Both the position numbers and the translations under genes were made by a program. From the NCBI RefSeq assembly GCF_001431725.1, contig NZ_CP013106.1, positions 3,286,001 to 3,350,000 of the forward strand: a stretch of DNA of 64,000 bases, in the 5' to 3' direction. Shown piece by piece: positions 1 through 8,163 of this stretch; positions within the stretch are counted from its first letter, which is position 1; every line of letters starts with the position of its first letter. Source of the stretch: Halomonas huangheensis. Its GTDB lineage: Bacteria; Pseudomonadota; Gammaproteobacteria; Pseudomonadales; Halomonadaceae. The notes under the pieces are model-generated. The model was given only the letters and a program-made list of their open reading frames with translations, made no database searches and was not told the origin of the DNA.

Positions 1-2
1 TC

Positions 3-368
3 GATGGCAAGGATATCCATGATGCCGTGGATTTCGCCCTACGTATCTTCAAGGATCCAGCCGTCTTCGGCGACATGGCTCCGCTCGAGCAGTACACCGG
101 ATTCCTCAAGGACAACCAGTACTTCTCCTGGATGGAAATCTATCGGAGTCATTTCGAGGATTCCCGCATCGAGGAATTCCTTCATGAAGTGCGTCCCATC
201 TACAACCGCAGCGCTGGCGGCTACATGACCCTGTATTTCATGGACGAAGATGCTCAGCAACACATCGTGGTCAACGAGGAAAAGCGCGAAACCCAGGCCT
301 TCAAGGGGTTGGAAAGCTCTGTGGACGCTCCCGAACAGGACACCAGTGCATCCGATGAATCCAGTTGA
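3..368 (+). CDS. algL: Alginate lyase AlgL-like, C-terminal fragment (5' end outside window)
   Basis: The frame is open from the first bases of the window, so this is the 3' end of a longer gene (121 residues visible). The C-terminus follows the layout I recall for mannuronate-specific lyase AlgL (PL5): an acidic segment, then DNQYFSWMEIY (AlgL has DNKYAWLEPY), then PIYNRSAGGYMTLYF (AlgL has PFNSFRLGGEVTRVF). AlgL is a periplasmic enzyme that clears mis-exported alginate during synthesis. The catalytic part lies outside the window. The last 35 or so residues are a Ser/Asp/Glu-rich tail. The downstream lipoprotein starts 14 nt after the stop, consistent with one operon. The identification comes from remembered family sequence over a short stretch, so it is moderate only. 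Confidence 0.55.
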   Translation, partial: DGKDIHDAVDFALRIFKDPAVFGDMAPLEQYTGFLKDNQYFSWMEIYRSHFEDSRIEEFLHEVRPIYNRSAGGYMTLYFMDEDAQQHIVVNEEKRETQAFKGLESSVDAPEQDTSASDESS

Positions 369-382
369 CAAGCGAGGCTGAC

Positions 383-3049
383 GTGAACACCAGATTACGA
401 CCTTCAACAAGACACTTGATACTGCGCCACTGCCACCGTCCCCTGACTACCTCAGCGGCCGTGATACTGCTTCTCAGTGGCTGTGCAGCGCCGTCTTCCC
501 AACTCGCCGGACCGGGGGTGGCACCATTGCCTCCCCAATACGAGGATTGGTTCGATTTCGAGCAACCACGCAATCCCGAGTGGACTCAAAAGAACGATAT
601 CGAGGAAGCGAAGCTACTGGTCGAACAGAACCAGACTCGCCAGGCCATTGCCAAGCTGGAAGGCGTCGCCAACCAGGGCATTCCTCAGGCGTACTACGAA
701 CTGGGCAAGATCTACGACCAGGGCAAGGGCATCGAACCCGACAAGCTCAAGGCCGAAGAGAATTATCGCCAGGCGCTACGCCTGCCCTCGTGGATTCATG
801 GCCAGGCCGCACTGAACCTGGCTCGGCTGTATATCGAGGAGGACAGCGTACCCAACCAGCCACTGGTTGCCTGGTACCTGTTGCGCGACGCTCAGAAGAA
901 CGAGATCGGACGCAACGAGGAAGTCCTGATGGCCCAGCTCCTGTCGCATGGAGCAGAGGGCATTACCGCTGACCCGGAACGGGCCCGGGATCTCTATCAG
1001 AAGGCCGCCGAGGCCGGGAACACCGACGCCATGCAGGCATTGGCCGAGGCCTGGCATGAGGGAGACTGGTTGCCGAGCGACTCATCATTGTCACGCCAGT
1101 ACGCTGAGCAATATGCTGGAGAGCTGCGCAAGCTGGCCGCGACCGGTGACGTCGGGGCGATGAAGAAGCTGGCTCGACTCTATGCGGCAGACGGCCTGAT
1201 CGACGACCCTCAGCAGAACGTCCACTGGATGACTCAGGCCGCACAAGCTGGTGATACCTCAGCACTCTCCCAGGTTGGACGAGATATGCTTGAGGGACGC
1301 AGCCCGGAACGCGGTATCGAACTGCTGTCCAAAGCCGCTGAAAACGGTGATATCAACGCCATGGAACGTCTCGGCAAGGTACTGCTTGAAGGCGATGGTG
1401 TCGCCCCGCGTCCTCGGGAAGGCCAGCAGTGGCTTGAAGCAGCGATCAACGAAGGGTCCATCAACGCCACGACGACATTGGGCCGCGCGCTGCTCTCCGG
1501 CGAGCAGTTGCCTCCCCAGCCTCAACGCGGCATCAATCTACTGGAAAGTGCCGCCCGCGAGAACGACCCTCTGGCAATGACCGAGCTTGCCAAGGCATAT
1601 CTCGAGGATGAGGTCGTCCCCAGTCAGCCGCTTATCGCTGCCGACTATCTGGAGCGGGCTCATGAGCTGGGACATCCCTACGCCACAGAGCTGCTGGGAC
1701 AGATCACCCTCGAAGGGCGTGGTGTCGCCGCCAACCCTGGTCGCGGCGAAGCGTTGCTGCGCGAAGCCATCGCTGCCGGCCAGACCGGCGCGCTGCGCAC
1801 CCTTGGCGAAGCCTATCTTCAGGAAAACGGCCCACTGCCATACCACCCCAGTGAAGCTGAAAAGCTGCTGACCGAAGCCGCCAATGCCGGAGACACGACT
1901 GCTCAAACCAGCCTCGGCGAAGCCATGCTCAGCGGGCAGTTCGGCACCGCACAGCCCGAACGCGGTCTACAAATGCTGGAAGACGCCGCCAACGCGGGTG
2001 ACGCCTACGCCATGGTGGTACTGGGACGTGCCTATCGTGAAGGCACGGGCGTGCCTCGCAATCTCACAACGGCGACGGACTGGCTGCAACGCGCTGAACA
2101 GGCAGGCCATGAATCGGCTGCCGCCGAGCTGGCACGTACGCAGCAGGACCGCGGACAGGCCGGCGACATCAATGCCTTGATCGCCTCAGCACAGAGCGGT
2201 CACACGGGCTCGATGGCTGACCTCGGTCGCGCCTATCTCGATGGCCAGGGTGTACAACGCAATCCTGCCGAGGCAAGCCGCTGGCTCGAACGTGCAGCAC
2301 GTCAGGGCCACCCTGGCGCCGCCGCCAGCCTGGGGCGTATGTACATCGATGGTGATGGTGTCAGTCGTGACACCGCCCGTGGCGCGGAATTCCTGCGTAT
2401 TGCCGTGGCTGGTGGTCATGCCGGTGCTCGCGCCGACCTCGGCCAACTACTGTTGACCGGCAACGGTGTCGAGGCTGACCCTGAACGCGGCAAGCAGCTG
2501 CTCGAAGAAGCTGCCGCCAATGGTAACGAGTTCGCCGCTCAGCGACTCGGGGAAGCCTATCTCAAGGGCCAGGGAGTGCCAGCTGATCCTGAACAGGCAC
2601 GGCGTTGGCTGCAACAAGCCAGCGACGCCGGTAGCCTGGCGGCGCAGGCACAACTGGGCACAGCCCTGATCCGTGGCGACGAAGGCCTCGCTCAGGACGT
2701 TGCCGAGGGCCAGCGCCTATTGACTGCCGCCGCAGATAAAGGGAATGCCGGGGCCCAGGCAGCTCTGGGTCGGGAGTATCTCCGTGGTGAGAACCTCGAC
2801 CAGGATGTCCGCGAAGGCGCCGACTACCTGCTCGCAGCCGCTCGCCAGGGCCACTCTTCTGCACGTCTGGCACTGGCCAAGGCATGGTTGACTGCCAATG
2901 GCCTGGAGAATGCCAACCGCGAGCAGGCGCTACTGTGGCTGGACGATGTCATGGACGGCGGCTCACAGATGGCCTCGCAGACACTCCACGACCTGCTCTC
3001 CGATGAGGAGATCCTGTCAGCGATTCCGCAAGCCATGGAAGATAGCTGA
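383..3049 (+). CDS. Sel1-repeat lipoprotein, AlgK-like alginate export scaffold
   Basis: A large secreted repeat protein of 888 residues. It starts with a lipoprotein signal peptide: an Arg-rich n-region, a hydrophobic stretch and a lipobox (LLSG followed by Cys at about residue 35). Almost all the rest is tandem Sel1/TPR-like units of about 36 residues, with recurrent LG.AYL.G.GV...P..A..WL..AA..G cores, roughly 20 copies. AlgK is an outer-membrane TPR lipoprotein that helps assemble the alginate porin. Position directly after an AlgL-like gene suggests that role here, though AlgK of Pseudomonas is about half this length. I chose GTG at 383 because GAGG lies 5 nt upstream; a TTG at 365 in the same frame overlaps the previous stop. 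Alternative: a generic Sel1 scaffold lipoprotein. Confidence 0.7.
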   Translation: MNTRLRPSTRHLILRHCHRPLTTSAAVILLLSGCAAPSSQLAGPGVAPLPPQYEDWFDFEQPRNPEWTQKNDIEEAKLLVEQNQTRQAIAKLEGVANQGIPQAYYELGKIYDQGKGIEPDKLKAEENYRQALRLPSWIHGQAALNLARLYIEEDSVPNQPLVAWYLLRDAQKNEIGRNEEVLMAQLLSHGAEGITADPERARDLYQKAAEAGNTDAMQALAEAWHEGDWLPSDSSLSRQYAEQYAGELRKLAATGDVGAMKKLARLYAADGLIDDPQQNVHWMTQAAQAGDTSALSQVGRDMLEGRSPERGIELLSKAAENGDINAMERLGKVLLEGDGVAPRPREGQQWLEAAINEGSINATTTLGRALLSGEQLPPQPQRGINLLESAARENDPLAMTELAKAYLEDEVVPSQPLIAADYLERAHELGHPYATELLGQITLEGRGVAANPGRGEALLREAIAAGQTGALRTLGEAYLQENGPLPYHPSEAEKLLTEAANAGDTTAQTSLGEAMLSGQFGTAQPERGLQMLEDAANAGDAYAMVVLGRAYREGTGVPRNLTTATDWLQRAEQAGHESAAAELARTQQDRGQAGDINALIASAQSGHTGSMADLGRAYLDGQGVQRNPAEASRWLERAARQGHPGAAASLGRMYIDGDGVSRDTARGAEFLRIAVAGGHAGARADLGQLLLTGNGVEADPERGKQLLEEAAANGNEFAAQRLGEAYLKGQGVPADPEQARRWLQQASDAGSLAAQAQLGTALIRGDEGLAQDVAEGQRLLTAAADKGNAGAQAALGREYLRGENLDQDVREGADYLLAAARQGHSSARLALAKAWLTANGLENANREQALLWLDDVMDGGSQMASQTLHDLLSDEEILSAIPQAMEDS

Positions 3050-3094
3050 CGGCGTGACTGGAAAACCAGGACAAACTGGTCAACCAATGAGTGG

Positions 3095-3124
3095 CGAGCT
3101 TTGAGCTGTCGAGCTTTGAGCTGG
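3095..3124. repeat. Tandem duplication, 15-nt unit x2
   Basis: Two adjacent near-identical copies of CGAGCTTTGAGCTGT (last base differs) lie 46 nt after the stop of the Sel1 lipoprotein gene. It is one of several short tandem duplications in the gaps of this window. Confidence 0.8.
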
Positions 3125-3126
3125 AT

Positions 3127-3167
3127 AGTGCCCCCATGGAGAGCAGACAAGACTCCCTGGGGGCACT
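3127..3167 (+). terminator. Strong hairpin after the alginate-type genes
   Basis: AGTGCCCCCATGGAG (3127-3141) pairs with CTCCCTGGGGGCACT (3153-3167) across an 11-nt loop with one mismatch. It lies about 80 nt after the Sel1 gene stop and before the next promoter. No T-tract follows, so it may end transcription weakly or protect the 3' end of the message. Confidence 0.5.
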
Positions 3168-3270
3168 CGAGTGAAATAGGCTCGTTGATCGTCACTGCAC
3201 CTTCCCACAGACAAACAACCAGCAACTCACTAAACTGGCCTTTCCCGAGTTTCTTCCATCAAGGCCCACC

Positions 3271-4299
3271 ATGTTTCCCACTATCAAAGGTATCGCGCTT
3301 CCGCTGGCATCCACTGTCGCTGGGCTCGCTCTGACCACAACCACCGCGCTTGCTGATGACGGTATTACCCCGGTACCCGTCAAGGTCTTCGTCGGTAGTA
3401 TGTTCGAGATCGGTGACAATAGTGGCGACCGTGCGGGTGAATTTCAGCACTGGTACGAAAGCTACTGGCAGGATGCCGAGCCGGTCGAGGTGCATGGCGC
3501 CAGCCACGATCTCTACTGCAACGATGCAGGTGTGTGTGGCTCGGTGCTGGGTATGGGCAAGGTGGCGTCTTCATCCTCGATGCAGGCGATTCTGCTCGAC
3601 CCTCGCTACGACTTCTCCGACACCTGGTTCATTCTCAGTGGCGTTGCCGGGACCCCGCCATCCCAGGGCACCATCGGCATGGTCAGTTGGGGTAGTTGGC
3701 TGGTCGACTATGACCTTGGCCATCGCTGGGCACCGCAAGAAGGCGAACCTGGTGAGCCGGTCTTCCAGCCTCGTAAGGGCTACGAGGATATTCGCGTCTA
3801 TCAACTCAACCCACAGTTGGTCGAGCGCGCCATGGCTCTGAGCAAGGACACACCACTTGAGGACTCAGACTCCGCTCAGCAATACCGCCAACGCTATCCT
3901 GACGAGATGGCCCGCCGCGCCCCCTTTGTGCGCACCGGCACACATATGACCGGCGATACCTTCTTCCATGGCCCTGGCCTGTCTGCCGAAGCTCAATACA
4001 TGACGGAGCTCTATGGTGCTGACGACTATGTCATCACCGAAATGGAAGCCGCGGCCATCACTCAAGTGATCGATCGCCTGCATGGCACCGACCGCATCAT
4101 GAGCCTACGTGGGGCCGTCAACTTCGATCAGGGTAATCCCGACGAGACCACCCAGCAGCATCTGGATCCGGCCCCCGGCAATACCGCGGGAGGCTTCGCC
4201 GAGACCGTCGCCAATATCGAGCTGGTTGGCTCGCATGTCGTCGATGACATTGTCGAGCACTGGGATCAATGGCAGGACGGAGTTCCGACTCAAGAATAA
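3271..4299 (+). CDS. NUP-family purine nucleoside permease/phosphorylase-like protein
   Basis: A 342-residue exported protein of the NUP family (PF06516, typified by yeast/Candida nucleoside permease NUP). The first 29 residues are a signal peptide ending ALA-DDG. The mature part has the family sequences PVKVFVGSMFEIG, FILSGVAGTPPSQGTIG, WGSWLVDYDLGHRW and ITEMEAAAITQ. The fold resembles nucleoside phosphorylases, and bacterial members are thought to bind or process nucleosides in the periplasm; the exact activity is not settled. It appears to be a single-gene unit between the alginate-type genes and a convergent SDR gene. The start at 3271 has a modest AAGG upstream and gives a well-formed signal peptide. 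Confidence 0.8.
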   Translation: MFPTIKGIALPLASTVAGLALTTTTALADDGITPVPVKVFVGSMFEIGDNSGDRAGEFQHWYESYWQDAEPVEVHGASHDLYCNDAGVCGSVLGMGKVASSSSMQAILLDPRYDFSDTWFILSGVAGTPPSQGTIGMVSWGSWLVDYDLGHRWAPQEGEPGEPVFQPRKGYEDIRVYQLNPQLVERAMALSKDTPLEDSDSAQQYRQRYPDEMARRAPFVRTGTHMTGDTFFHGPGLSAEAQYMTELYGADDYVITEMEAAAITQVIDRLHGTDRIMSLRGAVNFDQGNPDETTQQHLDPAPGNTAGGFAETVANIELVGSHVVDDIVEHWDQWQDGVPTQE

Positions 4300-4310
4300 C
4301 GTCTACATCA

Positions 4311-4349
4311 CTGATCGAGTGCGGTTCAGACCTCACCGCGCTCGATCAG
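4311..4349. terminator. Hairpin between convergent genes
   Basis: CTGATCGAG (4311-4319) pairs with CTCGATCAG (4341-4349), extended inward by GCGGT/ACCGC with one bulged base on each side. It lies between the stops of the NUP gene and the convergent SDR gene and overlaps the last codons of the latter. Probably a bidirectional terminator, although there is no clear T-tract. Confidence 0.45.
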
Positions 4350-5381
4350 CTGTATGAACATGTCCTCCATCGACTCCTGCAACGGACGATAATGAATCCC
4401 CAGCTCACGTTTTCCACGCGAGTTATCGGCATGCCATGGATGCCCAACATTACGCGAGAGATAACGCCGCGAGACGTTGGCCATCATCGGCCCAACCAGT
4501 AGCACTATCCAACGCGGCAGTGCGAAGGACGGCAATGTAAAACTCTCGCCAAAGCGCTCGCGTAGCGTCCGACTCAATTCGTAGAGATCTGTATCGTGAC
4601 CACTGACGATATAGCGTCCCTGAACATCGGGCAGCATCGCCGCGGAAATATGCGCCAGCGCAGCGTCTCGAACATCGACCACGCCAAGGGCAAAGCGTGG
4701 AACCCCAAACCTCGCGGTTCTACCCACCAACTGGCGAACAATGGAAAAGCTCTCTGAGGTGGGGTTGGCATTCAGCGATGGTCCAATCACCAGTGACGGG
4801 TTGATAACGACCAACTGCCATCGAGACTGGCGGTCGGCAACTTTCCACGCTTCACGCTCGGCAAGTACCTTGGACCAGCAATAGGGCTGATACTCCAGTG
4901 ATGCAGTAGTGTTCCAGATACTTTCATTGAGCCTACCATTCGGCGCTTCCCGACATTCGATGGCATCGGTATAGATGGCCGCACAGGAACTGGTCAGGAC
5001 CACACGCTGAACCTCGGGCGTAAGTGTTGCTTGCTCAAGAACATTACGAGTGCCCAGCAACGCAGGGTCAACCAGTTCACGTTGTGGGTCCGCCACGCTG
5101 TTGATGAATGGTGATGCGGTATGGATCACAATCTCGCAACCCGCCATGGCTTCGGCATAGGCACCAGGATCCAGCAGGTCGGCCTGAAACAGCTTCAACT
5201 GGCCGGCACTGTTGGTGGCCATATCGAGGAGGTGCCCTACTCGGCGACTGTCTTGCGGGTCACGCACCGCAGCATGAACAGTACGACCAGCATCCAGCAA
5301 CTCCTTGACGATCCAGCCAGCAACATAGCCGGTCGCCCCCGTTACCAATACCGGTCCCGTAACATCACCGCTGATTGACAT
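4326..5381 (-). CDS. Extended SDR: NAD(P)-dependent epimerase / dihydroflavonol-4-reductase-like
   Basis: A 351-residue extended short-chain dehydrogenase. The N-terminus carries the nucleotide-binding motif VTGATGYVAGWIV (TGxxGxxG), then an acidic DLLDPG segment, a VIHTASPF strand, the catalytic serine region VLTSSCAAIY and YQPYCWSKVLAE, which supplies the catalytic YxxxK (YCWSK). This matches the dihydroflavonol-reductase/cinnamoyl-CoA-reductase/aldehyde-reductase group; the substrate cannot be named. The start at 5381 is preferred because GGAG lies 8 nt upstream; ATG at 5387 is the alternative. The frame stays open further upstream but without conserved sequence. It is convergent with the NUP gene and divergent from the FMN dehydrogenase. 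Confidence 0.85.
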   Translation of the reverse strand: MSISGDVTGPVLVTGATGYVAGWIVKELLDAGRTVHAAVRDPQDSRRVGHLLDMATNSAGQLKLFQADLLDPGAYAEAMAGCEIVIHTASPFINSVADPQRELVDPALLGTRNVLEQATLTPEVQRVVLTSSCAAIYTDAIECREAPNGRLNESIWNTTASLEYQPYCWSKVLAEREAWKVADRQSRWQLVVINPSLVIGPSLNANPTSESFSIVRQLVGRTARFGVPRFALGVVDVRDAALAHISAAMLPDVQGRYIVSGHDTDLYELSRTLRERFGESFTLPSFALPRWIVLLVGPMMANVSRRYLSRNVGHPWHADNSRGKRELGIHYRPLQESMEDMFIQLIERGEV

Positions 5382-5672
5382 CGCCATGACTCCATTGAGA
5401 AAAGTTTGAGCGCCAGGACCCTGTTCCGGCTGGGCAGCACCACTCAACGACTAGCCAATCAACAGGGCACTGGGCTCGACCATTTTCGAACAAGAGTAGT
5501 CCATCTTTCGAACTGAAATTTGACTCTCAGCCATGGCGCTGCATAAGCTCTCCTCCGCTTGCCTGTGGGGTGTTTTCCCGTATTCCAGAGGCATCATTCT
5601 TGAGTCATGCCTGCTTGTGATACACCACACAATAATCATGGCATTCCCTGTTTCGCTCTTTGGAGACCCCCT

Positions 5673-6830
5673 ATGGTCATCACTTGCGTTGAAGACCTGC
5701 AGCGTCTGGCCCGTCGACGCGTGCCTCGCATGTTCTATGACTACGCCGACTCAGGCTCGTGGACAGAAAGCACCTACCGTGCCAACAGCCAGGATCTGGC
5801 CAGCATTGGCCTGCGCCAGCGTGTCATGGTGGATATGGATAATCGCAGTCTGGAATCGACCATGCTCGGCCAGAAGGTCAGCATGCCAGTGGCGCTGGCC
5901 CCCACCGGTCTGACCGGCATGCAACACGCCGATGGTGAGATTCTTGCCGCCCGTGCAGCGGCGAAGTTCGGCGTGCCCTTCACGCTCTCGACCATGAGCA
6001 TCTGCTCGATTGAGGACATTGCCGAAAATAGCCCGGATCCTTTCTGGTTCCAGCTCTATGTGATGCGCGACCACGATTTCATCGAACGTCTGATTGACCG
6101 CGCCAAGGCAGCCGAATGCTCGGCACTGGTGTTGACCGCCGACCTACAGATCATCGGACAACGCCACAAGGATGTGATCAATGGTCTGACGGTCCCTCCC
6201 AACCCGAATGTACGCACGGTGCTGGACCTCGCGACCAAATGGCGCTGGTGCTACAACATGCTCAAGACCAGGCGCCGCACCTTCGGCAATATCGCTGGAC
6301 ACGTCAAGGGAGTCGATGACCTGACATCGCTTTCGAACTGGACCATGACACAGTTCGACCCACACCTGAGCTGGGATGACGTCAAATGGATCAAGGATCG
6401 CTGGGGCGGCAAGCTGGTGATCAAGGGCATCATGGAGCCCGAAGACGCAGAAAGCGCGGTCGATGCTGGTGCTGATGCGATTATTGTTTCCAACCATGGT
6501 GGTCGACAGTTGGATGGCGCCGCCTCGTCCATTCAGGCCTTGCCGGATATCGTCTCGGCGGTTGGCAGCCGTACTGAAGTGCACATGGATGGCGGCATTC
6601 GCTCCGGACAGGACGTGCTCAAGGCAGTGGCTCTCGGCGCTCAGGGCGTCTATATCGGTCGCGCCTTCCTGTATGGCCTGGGGGCGATGGGCGAAGAAGG
6701 TGTGACGGAGTGTCTGAACATCATCCAGAAGGAAATGGACACCACTCTGGCACTTTGTGGATTGCGCGATATCCAGCAGGTGGACAGCAATATCCTGCGC
6801 CCGGGCAGCTACCCAACGCCTTCACGCTGA
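5673..6830 (+). CDS. lldD: FMN-dependent alpha-hydroxy-acid dehydrogenase (L-lactate dehydrogenase-like)
   Basis: A 385-residue member of the FMN-dependent alpha-hydroxy-acid oxidase/dehydrogenase family. These oxidise L-2-hydroxy acids such as L-lactate to the 2-oxo acid, in membrane-associated members passing electrons to the respiratory chain. Visible features are the N-terminal FYDYADSGSWTEST, ALAPTGLTGMQHADGE, FQLYVMRD, the VLTADLQIIGQRHKDV strand, the KGIMEPEDA lysine strand, the catalytic His in SNHGGRQLD near residue 275, and the FMN phosphate segment DGGIRSGQDVLKA...YIGRAFLYG. The ATG at 5673 has GGAG 7 nt upstream. No lactate permease or LldR-type regulator lies beside it, so mandelate, glycolate or another hydroxy acid is possible. 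An intrinsic terminator follows. Confidence 0.85.
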   Translation: MVITCVEDLQRLARRRVPRMFYDYADSGSWTESTYRANSQDLASIGLRQRVMVDMDNRSLESTMLGQKVSMPVALAPTGLTGMQHADGEILAARAAAKFGVPFTLSTMSICSIEDIAENSPDPFWFQLYVMRDHDFIERLIDRAKAAECSALVLTADLQIIGQRHKDVINGLTVPPNPNVRTVLDLATKWRWCYNMLKTRRRTFGNIAGHVKGVDDLTSLSNWTMTQFDPHLSWDDVKWIKDRWGGKLVIKGIMEPEDAESAVDAGADAIIVSNHGGRQLDGAASSIQALPDIVSAVGSRTEVHMDGGIRSGQDVLKAVALGAQGVYIGRAFLYGLGAMGEEGVTECLNIIQKEMDTTLALCGLRDIQQVDSNILRPGSYPTPSR

Positions 6831-6850
6831 GCATCAACTGCGGGCTATCG

Positions 6851-6871
6851 ACGCCACCCTACGGGTGGCGT
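6851..6871 (+). terminator. Intrinsic terminator after the FMN dehydrogenase gene
   Basis: ACGCCACCC (6851-6859), loop TAC, GGGTGGCGT (6863-6871), a perfect 9-bp GC-rich stem followed by TATTCC. It begins 20 nt after the stop codon. The T-tract is short. Confidence 0.75.
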
Positions 6872-6916
6872 TATTCCTGGCGATGCCATCCCATGAGCAT
6901 TAGTTCCATAAGTATT

Positions 6917-7062
6917 AGGGAAGCGCTGAATAAATCGGCGAGCATGCTCAAGCGCAAGGCGCCCGGAGCACAGGAACCGGAGCCTATAAGTGATAGGTGA
7001 GGATTCCGAGCACCACGTAACGCAACGATTGAGCCGCACAGACATTTAATCAGTGTTTCCTT
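6917..7062. mobile_element. MITE-like repeat element, 146 bp with imperfect terminal inverted repeats
   Basis: The ends AGGGAAGCGCTGAATAAAT (6917-6935) and ATTTAATCAGTGTTTCCTT (7044-7062) are inverted repeats matching at 15 of 19 positions. TTA lies at both outer borders (the last TTA partly inside). Internally GCTCAA pairs with TTGAGC and CCTAT with ATAGG, so the whole piece can fold as a long imperfect hairpin. There is no coding sequence. The outer sequence and the 'GGCGCCCGGAGCACAGGAAC' stretch resemble dispersed short repeats I recall from Halomonas and other gammaproteobacterial genomes. It separates the dehydrogenase terminator from the end of the LysR gene. Only one copy was seen in this window. 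Confidence 0.6.
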
Positions 7063-7074
7063 AGGTCCGTGAGC

Positions 7075-7956
7075 CTATCGATGGGTCGGCATCGCCTGGC
7101 GCACCGCGCCAATGAAGGCCTTCAGCTTTCCGGACTCCCTAAGACGTGGCGGGTAGATCATATAGATGACGCGCCAGTCACTCTCCTCGTCCTGCAATAA
7201 TCGCACGAGTCGACCATCGGCCAGCTCACGATCAACCAGGTATTCCGCTACCCGCACAATGCCACGCCCTTCCATCGCCAACTGCTTGAGCAGGCGATGA
7301 TCATTGACCGCCATCCCGCCTGTCACCGCTACTTCTCCATTCTTGAATGACCATCGATCATGTCCGGCAAACAGCAGGCAATCATGCTCCGCCAGCTGCT
7401 GCAGTCCTGTCGGCTGCCCGTAGCTGGCGAGGTATTCCGGTGCGGCGCAGCATATGGCCGGATATTTCCAGAGTGACCGCGCCACCATGTTGTGTGGCGG
7501 CGCCTGTGTCGAGCGGAAGGCCAGGTCGAAACGATCACGCCCCAGGTCATGGCTGGTATAGCTGACATCGAGATGCACCCGGAGCTGTGGGTGCTCACGC
7601 TGAAATTCGTGGCACACATCAAGCAGAAAGCGTTCAGCAAACAGTACTGGTGCCGTGATCCGCAATTCTCCACTGAAGCCCTCCGGGGAATGCGCCAGCT
7701 CACGCTCGAGATCCACCAGACTACCTCGTACCTTCGACATATGCCGGTAGACGCTCAACCCTTCCTCGGAGAGCCGCACACTGCGCGTGGAGCGAATCAG
7801 CAGTGTCGCTCCCAGTTCCATTTCAAGACGCCGGATCTGCTCGGATAGATAGCCTCTAGATACGCCCAGCGCTTCCGCCGCACGCGAGAAACTCAGCGAC
7901 TCAGCCACCTCGACAAAGAGCATCAGACGCTCGACCTTCTTGTGTTCACGCACCAC
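7075..7956 (-). CDS. LysR-family transcriptional regulator
   Basis: A 293-residue LysR regulator. Residues about 7-65 form the winged helix-turn-helix (MLFVEVAESLSFSRAAEALGVSRGYLSEQIRRLE, shown here in part), followed by a linker helix and a substrate-binding domain beginning near FSGELRITAPVLF. The Ser/Tyr-rich recognition helix (SRGYLSEQIRRLE) resembles the CrgA/DhcR-like subgroup. The start is GTG at 7956 (an adjacent GTG at 7953 is equally possible); a later ATG would cut into the HTH. It is divergent from the YghZ-like aldo/keto reductase with about 200 nt between them, the usual arrangement for a LysR protein controlling the neighbouring gene. Confidence 0.88.
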   Translation of the reverse strand: MVREHKKVERLMLFVEVAESLSFSRAAEALGVSRGYLSEQIRRLEMELGATLLIRSTRSVRLSEEGLSVYRHMSKVRGSLVDLERELAHSPEGFSGELRITAPVLFAERFLLDVCHEFQREHPQLRVHLDVSYTSHDLGRDRFDLAFRSTQAPPHNMVARSLWKYPAICCAAPEYLASYGQPTGLQQLAEHDCLLFAGHDRWSFKNGEVAVTGGMAVNDHRLLKQLAMEGRGIVRVAEYLVDRELADGRLVRLLQDEESDWRVIYMIYPPRLRESGKLKAFIGAVRQAMPTHR

Positions 7957-8163
7957 GCCAGAACCACCGATTGTTGGGAGCAGGCAGCATTGTGAAGAAG
8001 ATTGTTTTCTATACCAAACAGTCTTTTCGTTGGCAGCGGCTTCCTTCTTCCTGAGATCCCTTCTAGTGTGGAGTCATCCGAGCCGACATCCGCCCAGCGC
8101 ATGACAATGCGTTGCGCCAGTCAGGCTCCGCCAGTATTCATTCCGCCCCTCAAGGAGATGCTC

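Noticed and set aside
5533..5672. Upstream extension of the FMN dehydrogenase frame
   Set aside because: The extension from 5607 has no conserved sequence; ATG 5673 has a good ribosome binding site and begins the family's N-terminus.
6144..6584. 146-codon minus-strand frame inside the FMN dehydrogenase gene
   Set aside because: Complementary to conserved family motifs; no independent evidence of coding.
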